A DNA stretch of 64,000 nt, taken from NCBI RefSeq assembly GCF_900323885.1, contig NZ_OOHJ01000018.1, positions 496,001 through 560,000 on the forward strand, in the 5' to 3' direction. Below are positions 24,048 through 32,519 of this stretch, piece by piece. The stretch's first letter is position 1. Every line of letters starts with the position of its first letter. This stretch comes from [Actinomadura] parvosata subsp. kistnae. GTDB taxonomy: Bacteria; Actinomycetota; Actinomycetes; Streptosporangiales; Streptosporangiaceae. The notes under the pieces were generated by a model. That model was not told the origin of the DNA, did no database searches, and was given only the letters and a program-made list of their open reading frames with translations. The translations under genes and the position numbers were made by a program.

Positions 24048-25060
24048 CGCGACCTCGTACGGGGATCCACGAAGCCCTGGAGCACGTCCACGACCAGGTT
24101 GGCCAGCACGTACACCAGGGCGACCAGCAGGGTGACGCCCGCGATGGCCGGGGTGTCCAGCGAGCGGATGGACTCGGCGGCGTAGCGGCCCAGGCCCGGC
24201 CAGTTGAAGACGGCCTCGACGAGGAAGCCGTTGACGATCGCGTACGCGAAGACGAGCGCGATCAGCGACAGCACCGGGCTCAGCGCCGGCCGTAACGCGA
24301 ACCTGGTCAGGATCGAGGTCTCCCCGAACCCGAGTGCCCGCTCCAGCCTCGCGTGGTCCTGCCCCGACTCCTCGATGAGCGCGGCCCTGGTCATCTGGGC
24401 GATCACCCCCGTGGGGTAGGCGGCCACGACGAGGGCGGGCAGCACCAGGTGCTCCAGGGTGCTGGTGAAGATGGGCCAGTTGCCGGTGATGAGGGCGTCG
24501 ACGACGGTGATGTTCGTCCAGAGCGTGAGCGGGCTGGTGGTGTCGAGCGAGGTGTCGTACTCGCCGGCGATCGGGAACCAGCCCAGGTTGCTGGCGAACA
24601 CCGTCTGCAGCGCCAGGGCCAGCCAGAAGACCGGCACCGAGACGGCCAGCATGCTGCCGAGCCGTACCCCGAAGTCGGGCAGCCGCATCTTGTGGCGGGC
24701 GGCGAGCACCCCGAGCGGGACGCCCAGCGCGATCGCGACGAGCAGCGCCGCCCCCACCAGCTCCAGCGAGGCGGGGAAGGCCAGGTAGAGGTCGTCGCGC
24801 ACCGGCTGCCTGGTGCGCAGGCTCGTCCCCCAGTCGCCGGTGACCAGGTCGCGGGCGTAGGTGAGGAGCTGCACGGGCAGCGGGTCGTCCAGGCCGAACC
24901 GGGCGCGGGCCTCGGCCAGCTGCTCGGGCGTGGCCTTCGGCCCGGCGAACGCGACCGCCGGGTCGCCCGGCACCAGCCGCATCACCGCGAACGTGAGCAC
25001 GACCACGCCGGCCACGACCAGGAGGGCCTGGCCGAGCCGGCGGGCCAGATAGGCGAGCAT
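24044..25060 (-). CDS. ABC importer permease (DppB-like)
   Basis: 338 residues. N-terminus MLAYLARRLGQALLVVAGVV and RLVPGDPA are hallmarks of DppB/OppB; the large first periplasmic loop contains RFGLDDPLPVQLLTYARDL. The EAA-type motif is EESGQDHARLERALGFGET (about 232-250). It starts 4 bp after the binding-protein gene stop. Partner of the DppC-like permease. Confidence 0.9.
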   Translation of the reverse strand: MLAYLARRLGQALLVVAGVVVLTFAVMRLVPGDPAVAFAGPKATPEQLAEARARFGLDDPLPVQLLTYARDLVTGDWGTSLRTRQPVRDDLYLAFPASLELVGAALLVAIALGVPLGVLAARHKMRLPDFGVRLGSMLAVSVPVFWLALALQTVFASNLGWFPIAGEYDTSLDTTSPLTLWTNITVVDALITGNWPIFTSTLEHLVLPALVVAAYPTGVIAQMTRAALIEESGQDHARLERALGFGETSILTRFALRPALSPVLSLIALVFAYAIVNGFLVEAVFNWPGLGRYAAESIRSLDTPAIAGVTLLVALVYVLANLVVDVLQGFVDPRTRSR

Positions 25061-25064
25061 GGCG

Positions 25065-26681
25065 TCAGCTTGCGCGCTTGAGGTCGTAGAAGAAGACCAC
25101 GTTCGGATAGGCCGGGTTGTCCTGGTAGCCCTGGACGTCGGCGGTCAGCGCCCGCTGGTACGTCTGGACGTACGGCACCGCCACCGCCGCCTGCTGCTGG
25201 ATGATCTGCTGCTGGAGCTTCAGGTACTCCTGCTCGGCCGCCGGCTTGTCGGTGGCGGTCAGCTCGGGCAGCTTGTCGATGGCCGCGTCGATCGCCGGGT
25301 CCTTCAGGTACGACAGGTTGAACTGCGGCTTGTCGTTGCTCCTGAACACGTTGCGGAACCACGAGTAGGCGTCCGGATAGTCCGGGTACCAGTACATGAC
25401 GAAGACGTCCTGGCCCTTCTTCTTGCCCAGGTCCCACTGCGCGCCCCAGTTCATGGGCTTGGCCTGCAGCGTCACGTTGAGCTGCTTGAGCGTCGAGCTG
25501 AGCAGCGTCACCAGCAGCTTCTGGTCCTCGTCGCCGATGCCGTAGGTCAGGCTGAGCTTCAGCTCCTCCAGGTCGGGGCCGTACCCGGCCTCGGCCAGCA
25601 ACGCCTGCGCCTTGGGCAGGTCCTGCTTCGGCGCCATGCCGGGGGTGTGGCCGAGCAGGCCGTCGGGCACCAGGCCGCTGGCCTTCTGCCCGGCGCCCTC
25701 CAGCGCCGCCACCAGGCCGTCGTAGTCGATGGCGAGCTGCAGCGCCTGCCGCACCCTGACGTCCTTGGTGGCGCCTTCGGCGGTGTTGAACAGCACCAGC
25801 AGGTTCTGGAACGACGGCGACTGCGCCGTCTGCACGCCCTGCGTGCTGCCCGCCTGCGCGAACAGCTGCGGGTTGAGCCGCTCGACGAAGTTCACCTCGC
25901 CCTTCTGGACGAGCTGCCAGGCGGTGGTGATCTCGGGCGTGACGCGGAAGGCGACCTTCTTGTACTGCTCCGGCTTCCAGCCGCCCCAGTAGTCGTCGAA
26001 CGCCTTCAGCGTCAGCTCGGTCTCCTTGCCCTTCTGCCAGGAGTCGATCGTGTACGGACCGGTGCCGGCGGTCGTCTTGCCGTCGGCGTCCACGGCGTCG
26101 GCGTCGTAGATCCAGGCGGCGTAGCCGGAGGAGGCCGACAGGTCGAGCGGGGCGGCGTACTTGAGCGTGAACCTGATCGTGCTCGCGTCCACCGCCTCGA
26201 TCTTGTCGACCGGATCCCAGATGTAGGCGGCGCCGCCCTTCTTCTCGATCGTGCGCTCGATGCACTTCTTGACGGCCTCGGCGTCCATCGGGTCGCCGGT
26301 GTGGAACTTCACGCCCTGCCGCAGCTTGAACGTCCACTCCTTGCCGTCGTCGGACGACGTCCACTCGGTCGCGAGGCGCGGCTCGGCCTTCTTGGTCTGG
26401 GAGTTGTACCTGGTCAGGCCCTCGTAGATGTTCGACAGGGCGATGATCTCGTTGGAGTAGGAGGTCGCCGGGTCCCAGTCGGTGACCACGCCGTGGTTCG
26501 GCGCGTAGACGAACGTGGCGTCGTTGGCCGGCCCGCCGGTCTGGCCGGCCGGGCTGCCGCTGCTCGCCCGGGGCTGAGGGGTCCCGCCGGCGCCGCGCAC
26601 CTGGCCGCCCCCGCACGCGGACGCGGACAGGGCGAGGAGACCGGCTACCCCGGCGACGAGCAGACGCTTGTGCCAGTGCAT
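25065..26681 (-). CDS. Solute-binding lipoprotein (SBP family 5) of the Dpp-type importer
   Basis: 538 residues from the ATG at 26681 (MHWHKRLLVAGVAG), with signal peptide and lipobox LSASAC (Cys about 23). An in-frame GTG at 26708 overlapping the upstream stop is the alternative start and would add nine polar residues before the signal. Family-5 motifs are TDWDPATSYSNEIIALSNIY, KFHTGDPMDAEAVKKCIERT and VRQALQLAIDYDGLVAAL. It captures the substrate outside the membrane and hands it to the DppBC-like permeases. It is paralogous over its whole length to the orphan binding protein at 15681-17240. The operon context (DUF917, hydantoinase-like) suggests the ligand may be a hydantoin, thiohydantoin or modified peptide. 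Confidence 0.9.
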   Translation of the reverse strand: MHWHKRLLVAGVAGLLALSASACGGGQVRGAGGTPQPRASSGSPAGQTGGPANDATFVYAPNHGVVTDWDPATSYSNEIIALSNIYEGLTRYNSQTKKAEPRLATEWTSSDDGKEWTFKLRQGVKFHTGDPMDAEAVKKCIERTIEKKGGAAYIWDPVDKIEAVDASTIRFTLKYAAPLDLSASSGYAAWIYDADAVDADGKTTAGTGPYTIDSWQKGKETELTLKAFDDYWGGWKPEQYKKVAFRVTPEITTAWQLVQKGEVNFVERLNPQLFAQAGSTQGVQTAQSPSFQNLLVLFNTAEGATKDVRVRQALQLAIDYDGLVAALEGAGQKASGLVPDGLLGHTPGMAPKQDLPKAQALLAEAGYGPDLEELKLSLTYGIGDEDQKLLVTLLSSTLKQLNVTLQAKPMNWGAQWDLGKKKGQDVFVMYWYPDYPDAYSWFRNVFRSNDKPQFNLSYLKDPAIDAAIDKLPELTATDKPAAEQEYLKLQQQIIQQQAAVAVPYVQTYQRALTADVQGYQDNPAYPNVVFFYDLKRAS

Positions 26682-26704
26682 GGTGGGGGGGTCCTTTCGA
26701 TGTG

Positions 26705-28264
26705 TCACCGGGCGAGGGGTCCGGCTGCTTTGACGTGCACCCGCACGGCGGGCTCGGAGAGATAGCTCAGCGGCACCTCGAGGAGGTCCACGATCTCGAC
26801 CCCGGCGGGGTCCGCCCCCGCCGCCACGGCTCGCGCCCGCGCCTCCTCCTTGGCGCTCTCGATCGCGTCGGCCCGGCTGTCTCCCGCTGGCAAGATCGTA
26901 TCGACTCTGCCGCTCGCGAGGGCGATGGCGGCGCCCACGGCGTTGGCCACGTCGGCGTGCTCGGGCCTGATCACGCGGCTCACGCCGGGGAGGTGATCGG
27001 GCAGCAGGAACGCGCCGCCCCCCACCGCCACCAGGGGCCGGTCACTGCGGCCGAGCGTCATCCGGTCCACGGCGTCGATCACCATCTCGTCGGCTCTGGT
27101 AACCGCGCTTTCCAGAATGTCTGCCTTTTCTTCCGACATGTCACCCTTGATGGCTCTTTGAAGGCGCTCGGGCCAGCCATCGGCCCCCGGCGGGGTCCGG
27201 CCCGCCGCGACCGCCGCGTCCGTCATCGTCGCCGTCGCCCCGCCGAACACCAGAGCCTCGCTCCCGATGCGGTAACCGACCGAGTCCGGGCCGAGGCCGT
27301 GCGGGCGCACGACCGTGCCGCCGCCGAGCGCGATGGCCAGGATGTCCGGCATGCGGAAGTTCGTCAGCACGCCGCCGATCTCGACCGCCGCCGCCGACTC
27401 CCGGGGGAACCCGCCGGCCAGCACCCCGAGGTCCGTGGACGTGCCGCCCACGTCCACCACCACCGCGTCCGCCACCCCCGACAGGTACGCGGCGCCGCGC
27501 AGCGAGTTGGCCGGGCCCGAGCCGATCGTGGCGACCGGCAGGCGCGCGGCGTGCTCCAGCGTCATGAGCGTGCCGTCGTTCTGCGCCAGGTACGGCCGCG
27601 CCCCCAGCCCCCGCTCCGCCAGCGCCGTCACCAGGGCTTCCGTCACGTGCCCGGCGACGCCGTAGAGCGCGGCGTTCAGCACGGTCGCGTTCTCGCGCTC
27701 CAGCAGGCCCAGCGAGCCGATCTCGCAGCTCACCGACACCGGCAGGCCGTACTCGGCCCTGACCAGCTCCGCCACCCGCCGCTCGTGGCCGTCGTCGGCC
27801 GGGCTGAACACGCTGGTGACGGCCACCGCGTCGGCCCGCACGCCGTCGAGGAAGCGGCGGACCGCGTCCAGGTCGAGCGGGCTGATCTCGCGGCCGTCCA
27901 CGTAGTGGCCGCCGGGGACGATCGCCTCGCCCGCCGAGACCGCCTTGCGCAGGTCGTCCGGCCAGTCGGACAGCGGCGGCACCGACGTCGTGGCGGGCGC
28001 GCCCAGCCGGACCACGGCCACCCGGCCGAGGCCGCGCCGCTCCAGGATGGCGTTCGTGGCGTGCGTGGTGCCGAGCATGACGCGGCCGACGCGCCCCCGG
28101 TCCTCGATCATCTCCAGGACGGCGTCCAGCGCCGCCCGCAGGCCGTCCGTCACCTCCGGGGTGGTCGGCCGCTTGGCCTTGGCGATCACCCGTCCGCCGG
28201 CGTCGAGCACGACCGCGTCGGTGTTCGTGCCGCCGACGTCGATCCCGATGCGCAGGTCAGCCAT
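26705..28264 (-). CDS. Hydantoinase A/oxoprolinase N-terminal family protein
   Basis: 519 residues, starting MADLRIGIDVGGTNTDAVVL, an actin-like ATPase phosphate-1 motif shared with hydantoinase A and 5-oxoprolinase. GTTHATNAILERRGLGRVAVV and VVDVGGTSTDLGVLAGG (phosphate 2) follow. Family members hydrolyse cyclic amides using ATP. The protein is the short form usually found next to a DUF917 gene; here the DUF917 gene overlaps its start by 8 bases and the ABC importer follows directly. A cytoplasmic role in opening a hydantoin-type ring of the imported compound is a reasonable inference. The true substrate is unknown. Confidence 0.85.
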   Translation of the reverse strand: MADLRIGIDVGGTNTDAVVLDAGGRVIAKAKRPTTPEVTDGLRAALDAVLEMIEDRGRVGRVMLGTTHATNAILERRGLGRVAVVRLGAPATTSVPPLSDWPDDLRKAVSAGEAIVPGGHYVDGREISPLDLDAVRRFLDGVRADAVAVTSVFSPADDGHERRVAELVRAEYGLPVSVSCEIGSLGLLERENATVLNAALYGVAGHVTEALVTALAERGLGARPYLAQNDGTLMTLEHAARLPVATIGSGPANSLRGAAYLSGVADAVVVDVGGTSTDLGVLAGGFPRESAAAVEIGGVLTNFRMPDILAIALGGGTVVRPHGLGPDSVGYRIGSEALVFGGATATMTDAAVAAGRTPPGADGWPERLQRAIKGDMSEEKADILESAVTRADEMVIDAVDRMTLGRSDRPLVAVGGGAFLLPDHLPGVSRVIRPEHADVANAVGAAIALASGRVDTILPAGDSRADAIESAKEEARARAVAAGADPAGVEIVDLLEVPLSYLSEPAVRVHVKAAGPLAR

Positions 28265-29324
28265 GCGTCAGCTCCTCGACGGGTACGTAGTCCAGGTCGT
28301 ATCCGAACGCCCGCGGCCCGGCCGTCTCCAGGCCCTTCGGGGTGCGCCAGAGGGGGTCGCAGGGCCAGGCGAGCACCGTGACGCGCTGGCCGTAACGCAG
28401 GCCCTCGGTCTGGACGGCGGCGGCGGTCTCGGTGTCCACGACCGTGATCAGGTCGGGCACCATGGCACGGGTCCGGCCGTCCTCGACGGCGACCAGGTTC
28501 TCGTTCTGCAGCTCCAGCGTCAGGCGGCGGCCGCGGTCGTCTCCGGTGCCCTCGATCGTGGCCGTGCCCCGGACGAAGCCGCCCGTGGTGCGCCGCTCGA
28601 CGTCGGTCAGCTTGCCGGTGATCAGCCGGGCGGCGCCCAGCCGCTCCCTCAGCGCTTCGAGCGGGTCCGCGGCGCCCTCCGTGGCCCGGCCGACCTCCAG
28701 GGCGCGGGTGACCGTACCCTCGATGAGCGCGCCCCTGGCCCGGTCGGCGGTCAGCACGTAGTCGGACATGAGCGCATGTGAGCCCGCCGCCACGCAGACG
28801 GCCCGCGCGATGCGCTCGGACCAGAGCCCGTCCACCGGGCGGATCGTCACCACGTTGCCCGCCACGTCGGACATGATCACCAGGTCGGCCGGGATGCCCG
28901 CCACGTACATCGAGACCATCTGCACCTCGGGGAAGGCCCGCCCCATGCCGTCCGCGTCGAGCAGCGGCACCCCGAGCTGCGCGGCCCAGGCGACGGGCGC
29001 CACGCCGTTGGCGCCGCCGATCTCGGAGGACATGATCGCGCTCGGCGGGCGGCCGAAGATCCGCTCGGCCTCCTCGGCGATGCGCTTCGGCTCGTCCTCG
29101 CCGTGGATCATCTCGTGGCTGACGGTCGGCGCGCCGATGCCGGACAGCGGCAGGATCAGCGCGTCGCCCGGCAGGTCGTCCAGCGTCAGCAGGGGCACGG
29201 GGCCGTACTCGCGGATGGCCCTGACCGCCGCCAGCGACCCCGTACGGACGTCTCCCCCGCCACCGGTGCCCAGCACCGCGCAGCCGCGGGCGAGGGCCGG
29301 AATATCGTTCGCGTCAATTCTCAT
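28257..29324 (-). CDS. DUF917 family protein (hydantoin/thiohydantoin metabolism-linked)
   Basis: 355 residues from ATG at 29324 (MRIDANDIPAL). A TTG 12 bases upstream is possible but less likely. The family is recognised from LARGCAVLGTGGGGDVRTG, MSSEIGGANGVAPVAWAAQLG, LLDADGMGRAFPEVQM and the C-terminal YGQRVTVLAWPCDPLWRT. As I recall, DUF917 proteins have been linked to S-methyl-thiohydantoin desulfurase activity; otherwise they are known from pairing with hydantoinase A. First gene of the seven-gene operon. Divergent from the RpiB-like gene, 76 bp apart. Confidence 0.85.
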   Translation of the reverse strand: MRIDANDIPALARGCAVLGTGGGGDVRTGSLAAVRAIREYGPVPLLTLDDLPGDALILPLSGIGAPTVSHEMIHGEDEPKRIAEEAERIFGRPPSAIMSSEIGGANGVAPVAWAAQLGVPLLDADGMGRAFPEVQMVSMYVAGIPADLVIMSDVAGNVVTIRPVDGLWSERIARAVCVAAGSHALMSDYVLTADRARGALIEGTVTRALEVGRATEGAADPLEALRERLGAARLITGKLTDVERRTTGGFVRGTATIEGTGDDRGRRLTLELQNENLVAVEDGRTRAMVPDLITVVDTETAAAVQTEGLRYGQRVTVLAWPCDPLWRTPKGLETAGPRAFGYDLDYVPVEELTHG

Positions 29325-29387
29325 ATGCCGCCACAACCAAGCACATACCGCCGCACAACGCCAGTCTCAGCGCCTTGTGCCGCCCCC

Positions 29388-29400
29388 TACTCTGGTGCGT
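29388..29400 (+). promoter_or_regulatory. Leaderless -10 of the RpiB-like gene
   Basis: TACTCT (29388-29393), 7 bases before ATG 29401, no RBS. Confidence 0.45.
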
Positions 29401-29835
29401 ATGCGGATTTCGGTGGCCGCCGACAGCAAGGACGGCGTGGCCGAGCGGGTCGTGTCCGAGCTGCGCCGGCGCGGGCACGAGGTCGTGACCCATGGCGCGC
29501 TCAACGACGGCGAGCGCGACGACTGGGCGTGGGCCTGCGAGCTGGCCGCGCGCGACGTCGCCGAGGGCCGGGCCGAGCAGGCGGTCGTCTGCTGCTGGAC
29601 CGGCACCGGCGCCTCGATCGCGGCCAACAAGGTGCCGGGGGTGCGCGCCGCCCTGTGCGTCGACGCCTACACCGCCGACGGGGCCCGCAAGTGGAACGAC
29701 GCCAACGTGCTGGCGCTCAGCCTCCGGCTCACCTCCGAGGTGGTGCTCGACGAGATCCTCGACGCGTGGCTGGCGGGGCGGCCGAGCACGGATCCGGCGG
29801 ACGTCGCGAACGTCGCCCACCTCGACGCCATCTGA
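29401..29835 (+). CDS. RpiB/LacA/LacB family sugar-phosphate isomerase
   Basis: 144 residues. MRISVAADSKDGVAERVVSEL, the active-site-type Cys/Thr segment VVCCWTGTGASIAANKVPGVRAALC and NDANVLALSLRLTS define the RpiB/LacAB fold. In place of the usual GTGxG-MAAN the protein has GTGASIAAN, retaining the anion-binding loop. These enzymes interconvert aldose and ketose phosphates (ribose-5-phosphate/ribulose-5-phosphate, galactose-6-phosphate). It is somewhat short and lacks an obvious catalytic His early in the chain, so substrate is uncertain. Downstream is the 20-bp repeat array. Confidence 0.8.
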   Translation: MRISVAADSKDGVAERVVSELRRRGHEVVTHGALNDGERDDWAWACELAARDVAEGRAEQAVVCCWTGTGASIAANKVPGVRAALCVDAYTADGARKWNDANVLALSLRLTSEVVLDEILDAWLAGRPSTDPADVANVAHLDAI

Positions 29836-29860
29836 CCGTCCGCGTCCACGACCTCAGCCT

Positions 29861-29960
29861 CCTCCGCTTCACGACCCCAGCCTCCGCTTCACGACCCCAG
29901 CATCCGCCTCAGGACCCCGGCCCACGCTTCGCGACACCGGCGTCCGCTTCAGGGGCCGAG
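29861..29960. repeat. 20-bp tandem repeats beginning inside the tetR 3' end
   Basis: Five exactly 20-bp units start at 29861, 29881, 29901, 29921 and 29941; the first two are identical (CCTCCGCTTCACGACCCCAG). The last unit, 29941-29960, contains the stop codon (29949-29951) and last codons of the minus-strand TetR gene. A partial unit precedes at 29843-29860. Confidence 0.93.
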
Positions 29961-30509
29961 CACGCGGAGCAGGGCTTCCTCGACGGCGGCCTTGACGGTG
30001 GCGGGGTCGTCGAGGTCGAAGCCGACCACGAGGCCGTCCCTGATCAGCATGAGCACGTCGGCGGTGCGCGCCGGGTCGGGGTGGCCGGCGGCGGTCAGCA
30101 GGTCGCGGTAGAGGTCGCGGTTCCAGCGCCGGTGCGCCTCGATCGCCTTGCGCACGGGATGCGACGGATCCGGGTACTCCGCCGCCGTGTTGACGAACGG
30201 GCAGCCGCGGAAGGTGAGGCCGGCGCCGAAGTCGCACATGAACGCGAAGATGGCCTCCAGCCGCTGCCTCGGTGAGCCCTCGCGCACACTCTCCGCCAGC
30301 CCGCGCTGCAGGGTGGACTGCTCCACGATGTACGCCCTGACCAGGTCGTCCTTGCTCGGGAAGTGGTTGTAGAAGGTCGCCTTCGCGACCCCCGCCTCGG
30401 CGATGATCCGGTCGATGCCCACCGTGTGCACGCCCTCGCCGTAGAACAGGCGGGTGGCGGTCTCGAGCACCCGCGTCCGCGCGGGGCTCTGCCGGGTTTC
30501 TGTGCTCAC
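29949..30509 (-). CDS. TetR family repressor, probably of the Ohr gene
   Basis: 186 residues with an N-terminal HTH: TATRLFYGEGVHTVGIDRII and AEAGVAKATFYNHFPSKDDL (about 17-57). The C-terminal domain has YRDLLTAAGHPDPART and a single Cys in FRGCPFVNTAAEYPDPSHP, a motif common in TetR proteins that control hydrolases and detoxification genes. GTG at 30509 lies 7 bases after a TATCGT -10, so a leaderless transcript is likely. It is divergent from the OsmC/Ohr gene with two 14-bp operators between; binding would block both promoters. The stop codon lies in the first unit of a tandem-repeat array. Confidence 0.88.
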   Translation of the reverse strand: MSTETRQSPARTRVLETATRLFYGEGVHTVGIDRIIAEAGVAKATFYNHFPSKDDLVRAYIVEQSTLQRGLAESVREGSPRQRLEAIFAFMCDFGAGLTFRGCPFVNTAAEYPDPSHPVRKAIEAHRRWNRDLYRDLLTAAGHPDPARTADVLMLIRDGLVVGFDLDDPATVKAAVEEALLRVLGP

Positions 30510-30513
30510 CCTG

Positions 30514-30573
30514 TTGACGATACCAGACAGACCTGTCTACTCTTCTTCTCAGACGGACAGACAGGTCTGTCTA
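30514..30573 (+). promoter_or_regulatory. Ohr/TetR divergent promoter with two palindromic operators
   Basis: TTGACG (30514-30519), 18 bases, TACTCT (30538-30543) forms a promoter toward the Ohr gene. Operators AGACAG-AC-CTGTCT (30525-30538) in its spacer and AGACAG-GT-CTGTCT (30559-30572) near the start site are perfect 14-bp dyads. The minus-strand -10 TATCGT (plus 30517-30522) for the TetR gene overlaps the -35. Confidence 0.8.
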
Positions 30574-30595
30574 CTGAGGGAGAGGTCACCCGAAC

Positions 30596-31006
<411 letters not shown>

Positions 31007-31310
31007 ATCCGACAACCGGTCCGGCACAGCACTCGCACCTGCGTCCGCACCCGCACCGCATCCGCGGACGACCATCCACCGGTCAGCCACCGACCGGACA
31101 ACCACACCGTGGGGAACGGCCGCTCCCCGGGGCAGCCGCGCCCCGGGGAGATGGCCACCCACGCGGACAGCCGCACCTCGGGCAGCGGTACCTCGGAGGA
31201 CCGTCACCCACCGAGGCAGCCGCACCTCGGAGGACCGCCGCCATCGGCCGGCCGCACCTCCGGGACAGCCACCCGTCACACCGGAGGCAGGGAAATCGTC
31301 GGTCCCACCC
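31007..31310. repeat. Degenerate repeat gap after ohr
   Basis: A 319-bp gap to the next start without a credible gene. From about 31190 units of about 34 bp recur, with a core like GCAGCCGCACCTCGGAGGAC (best copies at about 31187-31220 and 31221-31254, then a weaker copy). The left part has looser CACC/GACC-rich repeats. Long open frames on the minus strand here are low-complexity. Confidence 0.6.
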
Positions 31311-31312
31311 TT

Positions 31313-31325
31313 TAGGGTGCTGGAC
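31313..31325 (+). promoter_or_regulatory. Leaderless -10 of the amidohydrolase gene
   Basis: TAGGGT (31313-31318), 7 bases before ATG 31326, no RBS. Confidence 0.4.
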
Positions 31326-32492
31326 ATGACCGACGTGCTGCTCCGCGGAGGGCTCCCCTGGGGCCTCGGGGCGCCTGCCGACATCCTGGTCCGCGCCGGC
31401 CGCGTCGCACGGGTCTCGTCCGACCCGATCGAGGCGCCCGGCGCCCAGGTCATCGACGTGCCGGGGCAGCTCGTCCTGCCCGGCCTCGTCGAGGCCCACT
31501 GCCATCTCGACAAGACCCTCTTCGGCGGCCCGTGGGTCCCCCACTCCGCCGACGACACGCTCGCCGGCCGCATCTCCAACGATCTCGGCCGCCGCGCCGA
31601 GCTGGGCGTGCCGAGCGTGGCCCGGATCACCGCGCTGCTCAGACGCATGAGCGCGGCGGGCACCACGCACGTCCGCACCCACACCGACATCGACCCCCAG
31701 GTGGGCCTGCGCGGCGTGGAGGCCGTGCGCGAGGCCGCCGAGAGCTGCCCCGTCGACGTGCGCCAGGTCGCCTTCCCCCAGCACGGCGTGCTCACCAACC
31801 CCGGCACCGCCGAGCTGCTGGAGGAGGCGCTGAAGGGCGGCGTCGAGGAGATCGGCGGGCTCGACCCGGCCGGCATCGACCGCGACCCGGTCCGCCACCT
31901 CGACCTGGTCTTCGGCCTGGCCGGCCGCTACGGCACCCACCTCGACCTCCACCTGCACGACGGTGGCTCGCTGGGCGGATGGGAGCTGGAGCTGATCATC
32001 GAGCGCACCAAGGCGCTCGGGCTGGGCGGCCGGGTCGCGGTCAGCCACGCCTACGCGCTGGGCCAGCTCGACGGCGCCTACCAGGCCCGCCTGATCGACG
32101 GCCTGGCCGAGGCCGGGGTCGCCATCGTCACGGCGGCCGTCTACGACTTCCCCGTGCCGCCCGTCAAGAAGCTGCGGGCCGCCGGGGTCACGGTCGCGTG
32201 CGGCCACGACGGCATCCGCGACCTGTGGGGCCCCTACGGCAGCGGCGACATGCTGGAGCGGGCCATGCACGTCGCCTACCGCAGCACGTTCCGCAGAGAC
32301 GACGACATCGAGCTGGCGCTGGAGGCCGCCACCGTCGGCGGCGCGCGGGCGCTCGGGCTCGACGACTACGGCCTGGCTCCGGGTGACCGGGCCGACCTCG
32401 TCGTGGTGCCCGCCGGGAGCCCGGCGGAGGCCGTGGTCGTTCACCCTGCGCGCACTCTGGTCATGAAGGACGGCGTCGTCCTGCACAATTGA
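31326..32492 (+). CDS. Amidohydrolase, cytosine-deaminase-like
   Basis: 388 residues from ATG 31326 (MTDVLLRGG). Metal-dependent hydrolase motifs: LPGLVEAHCHLDKTLFGG (HxH with the HLDK typical of the CodA/N-isopropylammelide branch), VRTHTDID, LDLHLHDGG, VAVSHAYALG and the late Asp in VACGHDGIRDLWGPYGSGDML. Enzymes of this branch deaminate or hydrolyse cyclic substrates such as cytosine, creatinine-like or triazine compounds in the cytoplasm with one metal ion. The specific substrate cannot be named. Stands alone upstream of tex, only 27 bp from it, so read-through transcription is likely. Confidence 0.82.
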   Translation: MTDVLLRGGLPWGLGAPADILVRAGRVARVSSDPIEAPGAQVIDVPGQLVLPGLVEAHCHLDKTLFGGPWVPHSADDTLAGRISNDLGRRAELGVPSVARITALLRRMSAAGTTHVRTHTDIDPQVGLRGVEAVREAAESCPVDVRQVAFPQHGVLTNPGTAELLEEALKGGVEEIGGLDPAGIDRDPVRHLDLVFGLAGRYGTHLDLHLHDGGSLGGWELELIIERTKALGLGGRVAVSHAYALGQLDGAYQARLIDGLAEAGVAIVTAAVYDFPVPPVKKLRAAGVTVACGHDGIRDLWGPYGSGDMLERAMHVAYRSTFRRDDDIELALEAATVGGARALGLDDYGLAPGDRADLVVVPAGSPAEAVVVHPARTLVMKDGVVLHN

Positions 32493-32519
32493 CCGGCGGG
32501 ACCATCGAAAGGCAGGCAA

